Position numbers and translations under genes: made by a program. Positions 20,862 to 31,800 of a DNA stretch of 64,000 nucleotides are shown piece after piece (position 1 is the stretch's first letter; each line of letters begins with the position of its first letter). The notes beneath the pieces are model-generated. The model was not told the DNA's origin. It did not search any database and was given only the letters and a program-made list of their open reading frames with translations. Location: the NCBI RefSeq assembly GCF_963678635.1, contig NC_087066.1, forward strand, positions 44,381,624 through 44,445,623, written 5' to 3'. Origin of the DNA: Symsagittifera roscoffensis. Lineage: Eukaryota; Xenacoelomorpha; Acoela; Convolutidae.

Positions 20862-23800
20862 ATGGCGAATCAGCAAATAAATGCGAATAGTTCTATCCCC
20901 CTTCCCAAAATGCATACAGAACCCTCTATGAGTCAACAAAAGCCGTCCATGGCAGCGAGCCAAGACAACAGCCACGTCCTGAACAAAGTATTTGGAGGAA
21001 AGTTTTCACGATACCTGGTCGACAAGGAGACGGTGAATCATCTGTCAACCACTGCTATTGGAAATGAAGATGACGAATACCATCAAAATTACGTGAAACG
21101 ATTGCGAGAAGCACAAGCAGAGCAGAATAAGCGAATTCAAAAGCTGGCAAACATGGAAAAAATGATCATACAAGCAAGAGCGAAAGCTTTGTCGCATTAC
21201 GAGCGACAAGTAAGTGCAGGTAGTCCAGTAATGAGTGCGAGCAACTACATAAGCTTCATGGACAACCAGATGTTGCGAGAAAGTGGACTGATTGTAGCTG
21301 AGGATTTATTCTCGGATCCGTACGAGTACAAGAAGCCGGAAAAGCCCACGAAGCGTCCGAACTACACTCGTTCTACCACTGGATCACGAGAGAAAACGAG
21401 ACCGGTGCCAAGAGATGATGGCTATGTCCAAACCATGCAAGCCATACTTGCAGCAGGTGATCGATCTGTGGAAGCTGGATCGCCTGAACCGAGTGATTTC
21501 CAGGAGTTCATGAGACCAAGTACGATGTGGGAAGACATGCCGAATGCGGAGAACCGAGAAGAGGCGAAAAAGTACTTGTCTATTATGAATGCTAGACAAG
21601 AGTATCTGAAGAATCCGGCTAAAGACAACAACCTTTCTCCAGAAAGCGCCGAGTATCACCAGTCCCCGTTCACAGCTGTCCCCGCCAAGCTAGTTTTCAC
21701 CAAGTTCAGAATCGGCCAAGGTTATGAGATAACTCTTGAATTGAAGAACATCTCGAGCTGTCAGCGCAAATGTCGAGTTCTTCCACCTAAGAGTAACAAG
21801 TTCAGTGTGAGTTTGGGATCTTTTCCAACTGACGGAGGATTTGTAGCTCCTGGACTGTCCAGTCTTTATACGGTTAATTTTGTCCCGGAAACCCTGGCTG
21901 ACTGTGACGATGAGCTGATCGTTCAAACCGACGGATACTGTGACATGATTGTCCCGTTGCAAGCCAGGCGACCGCCGCCAGTATTGACCCTGAAATCTGT
22001 CATTGATGTCGGCCACTGTCTTGTTGGAGGAGCAAAATTGTCCGAGTTCTCATTCAAAAACGAGGGCGGAGACGGCTCTTTCTTCATTCTTCCCAAATCT
22101 AAATGGCCGGCAACTGGGTACAAGAACTTTGTACAAGGCCAGCGGATAATCGAAGCGCCATTCGAAGTCCGCCCAGCTATGTTCTTTGCCCCTAAAGGAA
22201 GCACAATTCCGTTGGAAGTGCTTTTCCTCCCGAAGAGTCTGGGAAAGTTCACGCTTGATGTTTTGCTCGTGTGTGATAATTGCAACATCCGGAAGGTTAC
22301 CCTGGTAGGCGTGGCACAAGAAGCAAAAGTCGAGCTGACTCAAGTATCTGATGGATCCCTGGTTGAACCCACTGTCGACGAAGCGATAGATCCGGCCGCT
22401 CAGAAATTTGTCAAGTTCCCGCCGATTAACCCTATGACCTATGCAGTACGCAAGATGACAATCAAGAACATGACACAAGTTGCGATGAGTTTTTCTTGGC
22501 AAATCATGAAACCACTGCTTGTTCCACCCTCAGAACTTACCAAAAAGGGCGAAGACGGACCAAATGAGAAGGGTGATGCAAAGAAAGAAGAAGTTAAGGA
22601 GAAAGACAGACAATGGGATGTAAGTTCGCCGTTTTCGATCTCACCGAACGCGGCCGAATTGCCAGCTGGAGGAGAAATAGAATGCTCGGCTATATTCGCA
22701 GCTCCTTATGCCAAAGAGTTCCACAACCTGTTCCAACTGATACTCCACAATGTGCCTAAAGTTCCAGAAGTTACAACTGAAGAAAGTTTGTCTGAATCAG
22801 GTCAATTGACAGGAAGAAACACTAGCAAGAGTTCGAAGCACGCAACTGACGGCAAGTCGGGTTCAAATGGAAACGCTAACCAAATGCCGATCACTCTTCG
22901 CGACGAAATCGGCTTGCTAGTCGACGTGAAAGGAGAGTGCCTGCCGTATAATGTATGCTTCGTGCCCTACTGCATCGACTTTTCCGGTAAAACGCTTCTA
23001 GGAACTACAGTTCGTCGACCGATTCAGATCATGAACAATAGTTTGGCTCCGGTTTATTTCCGATGGAGACCAGTACAGGCAGATGAGAACGAAATAATCG
23101 AAGTGGAACCCTCGGAAGGCGAAATTGCCGAAGGTTATTGGGCCTCACTTGAAGTCGCTATCTCGCGAAACAAACCAGGAAAAATAGAACGTGAACTTAT
23201 CTGCGAAATTGAGCACCAGGAGAAAGCTCCTATGAGTCTGAAGCTAACTGCCGATATTGTTGGTCCAGAAGTTTCGATTGGCTGTGATAAAGTGGACTTC
23301 GGACTTGTGAGAGTAGGTGACCCGTTGACAAGAAAGTTCTTAATCACGAATAAATCTTCGATTGCAGCCAAATGGTTATTCGACATTCCGAATAAGCCTG
23401 CTGCAGGTCTTCAAGTATTATCACCTGCTGGTGTTTTACCACCACTGGGGAAATCGGAAATCGAGCTCAAATACACACCGAGCAAGGAAGAAAAGTTCGA
23501 ATTAATCGGTAAACTGAAAGTGGAAAATGGACAGGAACTGTTTTTGAAGCTAGTTGGTGAATCGCAAACTCCGACGTTGTGTTTGCTAAACTGCGAAGTT
23601 GATTTGGGATTGGTATACATGAGTGTACCGGTTTCAACCCACGTGCAGTTATGCAACATGACTGATTTCGCGACTGCATTCAGGTGGGGTGAAGTAACTG
23701 GAGAAGACGCCGAGTTCTGCAAACTGAAAATATTTCCAGAAACTTCGATCATTGAACCGAGGGAAACGCAAGACATCGAAGTTCAGTTCATGTCGACCAA

Positions 23801-25934
23801 AATGATGGAGTTCAATGATATATTTTTGCCATGCTTTGTCGAAGAGGAGAAACCTATTTGGCTGGCGCTTAAAGGTCGAACCTCAGGACTGGCTGTTGAG
23901 TTTAAAGTCATTGATAGCGACGGAACTAATGGAGGAAGTGATGATATTAAATCAGAAACGGAGTTCGACTTCGGAGATGTGACCTTAGGAGAGGTCAAAG
24001 TTCAACAGTTGCTGATTCGAAATACGACTGCGATTATGGCCGAATACAAGCTACATGTACAGAACTTCCCATCTGAGCCAGTACCTGAGCGTGTAGACCG
24101 AAGTCTGAAAGCGGCCTTGAAGAAGGGCGAAAGGGTGGGGCTCTTAAGACAGACTCCGCACTTGGCAGATCCATATAGTATCACGCTGCCGAAAGCTCTC
24201 GAAGAATACAACACGGCTGTTCTGAAAAGCAATCACGGAGTTGCATATGTGATCGACCCTGCGCAAGGAACTCTTCCGCCATTTGGAGAAGTTGTGATCG
24301 CACTGGCTTGCTACTCGGACATGTGGGGATTGTATTGTGATACCCTGATAGCTAATGTTGGATCGCTCCCTCCGGAGCATATTCCAGTCAAGGCTAATAT
24401 TTGCAACGGTAGTCCAATATCCTACCAGATCATGGGAGCTCTGAAAGTTAAAGAGCCTATAATGAGATTTGGAACCAGAATCCACGATACTGAAACAGTC
24501 CTAAGGTCGGTTCAAGTAAACAATAATGGACCTGTTGATTTGAAAGTGTTCTGGAGTGCCTGTGATTATGATCCTAATGAGAAGAAGTTGGTTAATCTGG
24601 AGTTGTTTTCTGGCCGTCCATTGGGGGATGAAAACTTACTGAATGCGATTACAGAGGATGAATCGCCAGAAGCTACAGCTCGAACGGACTTGCAAAGTGT
24701 AGCTGAAAGCGAAGCTACTGAAATTTCGTCGCGGGAGTTGGAGCTTCAACCTTTTCTCTCATTGAAAGTTCTCTGCCACAACGGAACTGGTGACTCTAAA
24801 TACTTCAAGATAGAGCCTGAGCAAATAGTGATTCCGGCGAGATCGAGTGTAAAACTCACAACCAGCTTCATTCCTCAAAGTCCGAATGGATCCGATGTGA
24901 AGTGTTTCGGCTTCTGTCAGGGATTCATGTCGCTGGACGAGAAGAGTCGCAACATGACAGGGGTCACCCGCTTGGACCAATATGACGTGGATCCGGTGCG
25001 CTTTTTCATGATGGGAAACATAAAACCGGCTAGACTCACTATAGAACTGGACGAGGATACTCCAATTATGGGGACAATCTGTCTTGAAGGGACACCAAGC
25101 CAGCTCATGGACCCTTCTGGCCAAATGAAGGAAATTGCTTTTTCTAAGAAGCAAACGCTGAAGCTCAGTAATCCGACGGAGGCGCCATTGACGTTTGAGA
25201 TGTTCTTTCCTGAGTTTATCTCAATGTGGATAATGGTACGAAAAGGAAAAACTAAGACCTGGGAAGCCATTTCGGATCAAATGTTCAAGTTGGAACCGCA
25301 ACATCACTACCAGTTCAACGTCGCGTTGCGACTTTCGAAGTTGTTCATTGATGACTTGGTAAGGAGTTCTTCTGATGAAAATTTGGATAGCGGAATTGAG
25401 GTAAAAAGCAGCTCGGGAGGTGGGAAAATACTCTCTCTCAACGACTGTATCCAGATACACTACTCGAATGGGGAGAAAGAAGAAGTACCGATTAACATTA
25501 CGCTCAGCTTCCCTAATTTTTTCACGACGCTCCAAATGAAATCCGAGGACGGCGAGGGTGAAAACGAACAGATTTTGTTCGATTTTGGAGCTCGATTCAT
25601 TGGAACTGTTCACACGAAAGAGATGGAAATTGTGAACAAAACTAGCTGTGGCTCATATTGGAAAATAGGGGTCGAAACGACACCTGCTCTGAAAAATCCA
25701 AGAAAATTGGATGATGGGGTCTTCAAAATTACGCCAGCTAGCGGGTACTTGGGTCCCTTTCTGGCAGATGAGAAAGCCGCGAATAAGCAATTGATCGAAA
25801 TCTCGTTCACGAGTGGATCTCAAGATTACGTGGAGAAAGAGTACTGCATCAAAGGGAAGTTCGGAGAGGATCCGATCTTCTTCAAAGTGTGCGGAAGTGG
25901 GTCCCAAGATGGACACTTTGAGCAGGCAGATTGA
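20862..25934 (+). CDS. DLEC1/CFAP81-like ciliary protein
   Basis: Intact 1690-residue frame in one exon, close to the length of vertebrate DLEC1. Residues 73-118 form a charged, coiled-coil-like helix (KRLREAQAEQNKRIQKLANM). From about residue 274 a series of Ig-like ASH/MSP-type beta domains begins. The block ending PLQARRPPPVLTLKSVID and the next, DVGHCLVGGAKLSEFSFKN, are characteristic of DLEC1. A Lys/Glu linker lies near residues 562-586, and further ASH-type repeats (for example FGLVRVGDPLTRKFLITNKS) run to the C terminus. DLEC1/CFAP81 is a cilium- and flagellum-associated protein, so this gene implies motile cilia or flagellated sperm. An AG acceptor-like site lies just 6 bp before the ATG (GATCTTTAG/ACTGTAATG), suggesting a 5' UTR intron or trans-splicing. 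The last ~150 codons are duplicated downstream. Confidence 0.9.
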   Translation: MANQQINANSSIPLPKMHTEPSMSQQKPSMAASQDNSHVLNKVFGGKFSRYLVDKETVNHLSTTAIGNEDDEYHQNYVKRLREAQAEQNKRIQKLANMEKMIIQARAKALSHYERQVSAGSPVMSASNYISFMDNQMLRESGLIVAEDLFSDPYEYKKPEKPTKRPNYTRSTTGSREKTRPVPRDDGYVQTMQAILAAGDRSVEAGSPEPSDFQEFMRPSTMWEDMPNAENREEAKKYLSIMNARQEYLKNPAKDNNLSPESAEYHQSPFTAVPAKLVFTKFRIGQGYEITLELKNISSCQRKCRVLPPKSNKFSVSLGSFPTDGGFVAPGLSSLYTVNFVPETLADCDDELIVQTDGYCDMIVPLQARRPPPVLTLKSVIDVGHCLVGGAKLSEFSFKNEGGDGSFFILPKSKWPATGYKNFVQGQRIIEAPFEVRPAMFFAPKGSTIPLEVLFLPKSLGKFTLDVLLVCDNCNIRKVTLVGVAQEAKVELTQVSDGSLVEPTVDEAIDPAAQKFVKFPPINPMTYAVRKMTIKNMTQVAMSFSWQIMKPLLVPPSELTKKGEDGPNEKGDAKKEEVKEKDRQWDVSSPFSISPNAAELPAGGEIECSAIFAAPYAKEFHNLFQLILHNVPKVPEVTTEESLSESGQLTGRNTSKSSKHATDGKSGSNGNANQMPITLRDEIGLLVDVKGECLPYNVCFVPYCIDFSGKTLLGTTVRRPIQIMNNSLAPVYFRWRPVQADENEIIEVEPSEGEIAEGYWASLEVAISRNKPGKIERELICEIEHQEKAPMSLKLTADIVGPEVSIGCDKVDFGLVRVGDPLTRKFLITNKSSIAAKWLFDIPNKPAAGLQVLSPAGVLPPLGKSEIELKYTPSKEEKFELIGKLKVENGQELFLKLVGESQTPTLCLLNCEVDLGLVYMSVPVSTHVQLCNMTDFATAFRWGEVTGEDAEFCKLKIFPETSIIEPRETQDIEVQFMSTKMMEFNDIFLPCFVEEEKPIWLALKGRTSGLAVEFKVIDSDGTNGGSDDIKSETEFDFGDVTLGEVKVQQLLIRNTTAIMAEYKLHVQNFPSEPVPERVDRSLKAALKKGERVGLLRQTPHLADPYSITLPKALEEYNTAVLKSNHGVAYVIDPAQGTLPPFGEVVIALACYSDMWGLYCDTLIANVGSLPPEHIPVKANICNGSPISYQIMGALKVKEPIMRFGTRIHDTETVLRSVQVNNNGPVDLKVFWSACDYDPNEKKLVNLELFSGRPLGDENLLNAITEDESPEATARTDLQSVAESEATEISSRELELQPFLSLKVLCHNGTGDSKYFKIEPEQIVIPARSSVKLTTSFIPQSPNGSDVKCFGFCQGFMSLDEKSRNMTGVTRLDQYDVDPVRFFMMGNIKPARLTIELDEDTPIMGTICLEGTPSQLMDPSGQMKEIAFSKKQTLKLSNPTEAPLTFEMFFPEFISMWIMVRKGKTKTWEAISDQMFKLEPQHHYQFNVALRLSKLFIDDLVRSSSDENLDSGIEVKSSSGGGKILSLNDCIQIHYSNGEKEEVPINITLSFPNFFTTLQMKSEDGEGENEQILFDFGARFIGTVHTKEMEIVNKTSCGSYWKIGVETTPALKNPRKLDDGVFKITPASGYLGPFLADEKAANKQLIEISFTSGSQDYVEKEYCIKGKFGEDPIFFKVCGSGSQDGHFEQAD

Positions 25935-26550
25935 AGTAACGAAGTGAGTTGCACAAAAACAATGTATTGTACATATCTATCTTAAACCCTTTCAAATCAA
26001 TTTAAAGAACTGAATGGTTAATAGCAAAACCAGGTCCCTATGTCGAAATCAAATTCTGTAAATAATCGAATTCAAATACCGAATAATTGTAAATAAAATT
26101 ATATGTATACATGTAGAAAGAATTAAATCATAATAAAAAAAACTAGTTTTTAGTTATAGACATGAGGCAGGCAATAAATCTATCTATACATTACTTAATT
26201 GGCGTTTCACTTGAAACTTGTTTAAGAAGTCCCTATATTGACATGCTTAAGCTTTTTCAACGTATTGCTTTTTGCATGTTTAACGAAAGATTTTTTTCAC
26301 GTTTAAGCTATATCGTATATTGTAATGCTTGAGAATTTTCATTTGGCACATAATGAAAAAAACGCTTTGTGGGACTGTTAAAAAGCCCAAACATTGCAAG
26401 GGTTGATTTAATTACTCAAGTCGACGTTTTAAAATCTGCTGGAGTGCGAATGCTTTAACTCTACCTTTTTCCTGTATTAGCAACGTAAAGCTCAATAATT
26501 TTGTTTCACAATTTTTTGAAAACTAACTTTGAATGTCTCCTCTCTATAGT
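25935..26550 (+). other. DLEC1 3' flank
   Basis: Non-coding; holds the likely polyadenylation signal listed at 26092. Nothing else is recognised. Confidence 0.6.
26092..26097 (+). terminator. Likely polyadenylation signal of DLEC1
   Basis: AATAAA about 160 bp after the stop codon in an AT-rich 3' region; the same hexamer is preserved in duplicate unit 2 at about 27786. Confidence 0.5.
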
Positions 26551-27020
26551 GGGGTGCTATCAGGGTACAAGGGTTGCAAATCTGTCGTCTAAGTATGGCT
26601 GCTCAAATCCCTTTGGTTTTCGAGATATGGCGTTTTTGATGATTTTTACAATTTTTTTTTCTTCAAAAAATTTAGAAATAAAAAAACTGACCGAACTTGA
26701 AATTCTCGACCCTAAAGGAGTGTACTGTCAGAGTACATTCAGGGGTTAAAAATCTAGCGTCCAAGTACGACTGGTCAAATCTATGTGCTTTTCGAGATAT
26801 GGCGTTTTTAATGATTTTTTTTTCAAAAAACTTAGATATAAAAAAAACTAACCGAAATTGAATTTCTCAACCTTGTATTTGGGCGCTGTCAGATTACACT
26901 CGGTGACTGCAAATCTGGCGTCCAAGTATGGCTTCTCAAATTTTTTTAGTTAAAGAGATAAGACGATTTTTGTGATTTTTTCAAAAATTTCCAGAAATTT
27001 TAAATTATATTTTGTTTTCA
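26551..27020. repeat. ~165-bp satellite, three units (first array)
   Basis: Units start near 26551, 26717 and 26880. Shared blocks are GTGCTATCAGGGTACA-like, CGTCCAAGTATGGC and TTTTCGAGATATGGCG, ending with an A/T-rich TTTTTCAAAAAA spacer. The array was copied whole into duplicate unit 2. Confidence 0.75.
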
Positions 27021-27229
27021 AACTTGGCGATACCAATTGACAAATAAATATGTGAAGAATGTGATTTTTTTCTCTCCGTGAGCTCCAAAATTTGAGAAAA
27101 ATGACTAGAGTTAATTTGACAAAATCAAATTTCTCCACCTTAAAAACAAAACTGTGAGAATGTTTCATTTTTCAAGAAGTACCGATTAACATTACGCTCA
27201 GCTTCCCTAATTTTTTCACGACGCTCCAA

Positions 27230-27628
27230 ATGAAATCCGAGGACGGCGAGGGTGAAAACGAACAGATTTTGTTCGATTTTGGAGCTCGATTCATTGGAAC
27301 TGTTCACACGAAAGAGATGGAAATTGTGAACAAAACTAGCTGTGGCTCATATTGGAAAATAGGGGTCGAAACGACACCTGCTCTGAAAAATCCAAGAAAA
27401 TTGGATGATGGGGTCTTCAAAATTACGCCAGCTAGCGGGTACTTGGGTCCCTTTCTGGCAGATGAGAAAGCCGCGAATAAGCAATTGATCGAAATCTCGT
27501 TCACGAGTGGATCTCAAGATTACGTGGAGAAAGAGTACTGCATCAAAGGGAAGTTCGGAGAGGATCCGATCTTCTTCAAAGTGTGCGGAAGTGGGTCCCA
27601 AGATGGACACTTTGAGCAGGCAGATTGA
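27230..27628 (+). pseudogene. DLEC1 C-terminal fragment (duplicate)
   Basis: A 132-codon open frame identical at the protein level to the last 132 residues of the DLEC1-like protein at 20862-25934. It lacks the rest of the gene and has no evident promoter, because the copied block starts inside coding sequence. The lack of any amino-acid change points to a very recent duplication or gene conversion. It might contribute an alternative terminal exon, but I see no acceptor created at the junction. Confidence 0.85.
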
Positions 27629-28244
27629 AGTAACGAAGTGAGTTGCACAAAAACAATGTATTGTACATATCTATCTTAAACCCTTTCAAATCAATTTAAA
27701 GAACTGAATGGTTCATAGCAAAACCAGGTCCCTATGTCGAAATCAAATTCTGTAAATAATCGAATTCAAATACCGAATAATTGTAAATAAAATTATATGT
27801 ATACATGTAGAAAGAATTAGATCAGAATAAAAAAAACTAGTTTTTAGTTATAGTTATGAGGCAGGCAATAAATCTATCTATACATTACTTAATTGGCGTT
27901 TCACTTGAAACTTGTTTAAGAAGTCCCTATATTGACATGTTTAAGCTTTTTCAACGTATTGCTTTTTGCATGTTTAACGAAAGATTTTTTTCACGTTTAA
28001 GCTATATCGTATATTGTAATGCTTGAGAATTTTCATTTGGCACATAATGAAAAAAACGCTTTTTGGGACTGTTAAAAAGCCCAAACATTGCAAGGATTGA
28101 TTTAATTACTCAAGTCGACGTTTTAAAATCTGCTGGAGTGCGAATGCTTTAACTCTACCTTTTTCCTGTATTAGCAACGTAAAGCTCAATAATTTTGTTT
28201 CACAATTTTTTGAAAACTAACTTTGAATGTCTCCTCTCTATAGT

Positions 28245-28700
28245 GGGGTGCTATCAGGGTACAAGGGTTGCAAATCTGTCGTCTAAGTATGGCTGCTCAA
28301 ATCCCTTTGGTTTTCGAGATATGGCGTTTTTGATGATTTTTACAATTTTTTTTTCTTCAAAAAACTTAGAAATAAAAAACTGACCGAACTTGAAATTCTC
28401 GACCCTAAAGGAGTGTACTGTCAGAGCACATTCAGGGGTTAAAAATCTAGCGTCCAAGTACGACTGGTCAAATCTATGTGCTTTTCGAGATATGGCGTTT
28501 TTAATGATTTTTTTTTCAAAAAACTTAGATATAAAAACTAACCGAAATTGAATTTCTCAACCTTGTATTTGGGCGCTGTCAGATTACACTCGGTGACTGC
28601 AAATCTGGCATCCAAGTATGGCTTCTCAAATTTTTTTAGTTAAAGAGATAAGACGATTTTTGTGATTTTTTCAAAAATTTCCAGAAATTTTAAATTATAT
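28245..28700. repeat. ~165-bp satellite, three units (second array)
   Basis: Copy of the satellite at 26551-27020 carried along by the tandem duplication, with offsets of about 1694 falling to about 1689 bp because of small deletions. Confidence 0.75.
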
Positions 28701-28863
28701 TTTGTTTTCAAACTTGGCGATACCAATTGACAAATAAATATGTGAAGAATGTGATTTTTTTCTCTCCGTGAGCTCCAAAATTTGAGAAAAATGACTAGAG
28801 TTAATTTGACAAAATCAAATTTCTCCACCTTAAAAACAAAACTGTGAGAATGTTTCATTTTTT

Positions 28864-31800
28864 GGAGGTCTTGATCAACGTACGCGCACAAAAGATTTTT
28901 AAGCAGTTTTTCAAAAATATTGTTGGGTTGTTTAACCATTTTGTTTTGTTTTGGTTGTCTCATTTGTACTGCTAGCTGCCCTGTTTTTGTCTTTTTTATT
29001 TGATCTGAAGATGATTATTTCATTAATCAGTTTTTTTGGAAGAGATCTGGTCGATTTCTTCCAAGAACTAAATTTTGCATATCATTTTTGGGATCAAGTT
29101 TAAATACAAAATGAATTTCAAAATAGTAATCAAATTATTACTTGGAATATTTGGAAGTCATTCAAGTTGATATCCATAGGCTACTGGTAACTAAGTGTTT
29201 AAACAGATTTCTTAAGGCAACTAAGGGACTTTTTTGAACAGATTTCGTGCAAAGATAATTGGTTGCATGCTCGGTTGCACTTGTTTAAGTTTTCTTTAAA
29301 ATACTAACACTAGCATAATTACTTGCACAATTACTTACATACTAGCCTTTCGACTACCCTTTCAATAGAGTGTATTTGGTGGTAAATTTCGGCTTCTTTC
29401 GAAAAACCTAATTAACATCTCAGACTTTATCTCAAAACTAGCACACATATGTCGCACCAGCTCGGAACTATGCACTAGCAGCTCGCTGCAACTTAAAACC
29501 GTGCTCTAAATAATACATTTTGAGCTAGTGGTATCAAAACTATGCTTATGTGGCTTGGTTTCACTTTAAACTACATAAATCTAGTGCTGACGTGCTAAAA
29601 ACTGCTCTAATAGCTTAATGCAAATTTGAATAGTGCATCTGATAAAACTTTTTTAAATTTAAAGAGCAAAAAATATTTTCAATTTGAGTTTTTTTAGCGA
29701 ACAGAGCTTAAAGTAGTTGAAGCTAACAAAAATCAGTATTGCTATTACGCAACCAAGCAATTACATAATTCAACGAAATGGAAGAGATTATACCAACACC
29801 AACGCTAAGGTCTTCTGATTTTGTAACATTTTAAAATTTCGATCTTTTAAATATTTTGAGTGAAAAAGAGAGTTTCTCTGCTATTGAATTTAAACTATCC
29901 AACTCGTTTAATATTTTAATATTCTCTTGGTGTTCGTTCAGGAGTATGGTTCCAAAAATCTCCTTGTGGCCCCAATTAAAAATCAGACAGAACATAGGTG
30001 AAATGTAGTTTCATCGTTTTTCGATTTTTTTCGCCACAAGTTGTCTCGCCTTATTGGAATTGAAGCATCATTTCTCAGATCAAGCTCAGATTTTGTCGTA
30101 GAAATATTACAAATAGTTAATTCAAGGGAATTGATTATTTATAAGGTTGCGGTTTTTATTATTGCATAAAAGTCTTACTAATTCTAAGTCTTGCAACTGA
30201 AATGATCTTTTTGATAACTCCTTTTAGTAGAAAGTTTTAATGACAAATCTAATGAAGTGAAGAAATATTACCAGTTTTTCTTGTTTTTATCCATTTGAAG
30301 GGGAACCGTAACTTTAGCATAAAGATAAAATAGCGAAGATGTTCAATTACATGTTAGGGATACATAAGATAATCAATTGCATATTATCAGATTTCATGAT
30401 ACTAATACTATCCGTAACATTCCGGCTATCGGTCCGGCAAAAGTTTGGTTTTAAATGAGCACAAAAGAATTGACTTGGCTTTTATTCAGTTTTTTGTTTG
30501 AAAAATAAATGGTGTAAATGAATAAACAGTCATGCAGCTGCCACTAAATGGCCATGCGGAAATATTCATCTCATCTAGTTCTTTTTAGAATCACGATAAT
30601 TTTTTTTTCCACAATTGCAAATCTAGCTACAAAAGCACGCGTTAAAACGTAAGTGAAGCCAGTAAAAGTTTATGCTATTTTAGCTATATGCTATTTTATA
30701 TAGCCGCCACTTGAAGTACTTCAAGTAGTTTAATAAGTATACACTACAAAACCAATTTTTTGACTGACACTAATCATAAACTGCGGAATTATAATTTAAA
30801 CAAGTACCTGGCTATTTTCAGCCCCTTTGAGTTTTCTCCGAAATTCGGTCTACAAAAATTTATTTAAAACAATTTTTAAGGTTTTAAACTGCAATGAAGT
30901 GTATCGGCGTGAACAATTTAGAAAGTTTTTCGTTCATATCAACTGCAGTTTACTGTAATTTATGGAGGATTTGGTACCAAAAAAGCGCAGGTGACCAAAT
31001 TAAAATTAAAGCGCAAGTGATTATTAATCTAAGTTTAATTTTTAAATGTGTCCGGAACTTTAGTCTCTCAAAATTGGATCTATTCGACATAAGTTATCTT
31101 TAAAGATTGAAAAGAAAAACAGAATTATTTGAAAAGTTCGAAAAATTTCATGAAATTCAAAAAATTCCCATTAAAACGCTCAAAAACTTAAAAACTTTTA
31201 TTCGCTGGAAAAGAATCAACTTTTGCTGCTCAAGTAAAATCTTAACTTCCGGCTGGTTTGCTTTATCTGCTAGAATTAGAAGTATTGGTCTCGAATACAA
31301 TGAATAACTTAAAGAGTGCCATGAATGACTTCGCTTTGTAGTAGTTAGAACATAGTTGAAAGATGCCCGAAGCCATCTTTAACTATGTTCTAACTGTTGA
31401 AGAGTATTTTTTGCTCTGAGGGAAAGATGCCAGAAAATTGTGAAAGAGCCCGGAAAAATGCGCGAAACTATGCTTATGATTTTTTTTTTTCATTCATGCG
31501 TTCTAATATTTCATTTTTCATTCATGCCTTGTCGTGAAATAACATTTGTGAAAGAGCAAAAACATACTCTTCTTGATTTCTGGTAGCATTAAAATATCCT
31601 CTTTTTTAAAATTTAAAATAAAATAAGGGTTTAACTTGAGTAGAAATTCAAAATACGGCTTTTGAAATGGCTTGTATGCTGAAACAGTTTTATTATGTAT
31701 AACGTAGTCTCAATAAAAATTAATTTTGGGCCTCAAAACTTGAGTCAATATCTTGTGGTTCCTGTTCATAGCGCTTTGTCAAGCCAGACAACCTTTTTGA

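Larger units (their letters stand above)
25480..27173 (+). repeat. Tandem duplication, unit 1 (DLEC1 3' end plus flank)
   Basis: Unit 1 begins in the DLEC1 coding sequence at about codon 1540 and runs through the stop, 3' UTR and satellite. It is repeated directly at 27174-28863 with a constant 1694-bp offset over the coding part and only a few substitutions and short indels afterwards. The downstream junction reads TTTCATTTTT/CAAGAAGTACCG. Confidence 0.95.
27174..28863 (+). repeat. Tandem duplication, unit 2
   Basis: Second copy of 25480-27173. It ends at 28863 right after TGTTTCATTT, where unrelated sequence (GGAGGTC) resumes. Non-coding differences include single-base changes and short A-run indels (for example near 28375 and 28536). 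Confidence 0.95.

Noticed and set aside
30894-31307. Two adjacent short open frames
   Set aside because: AT-rich, Lys/Phe-rich, no motif, no splice-site support.
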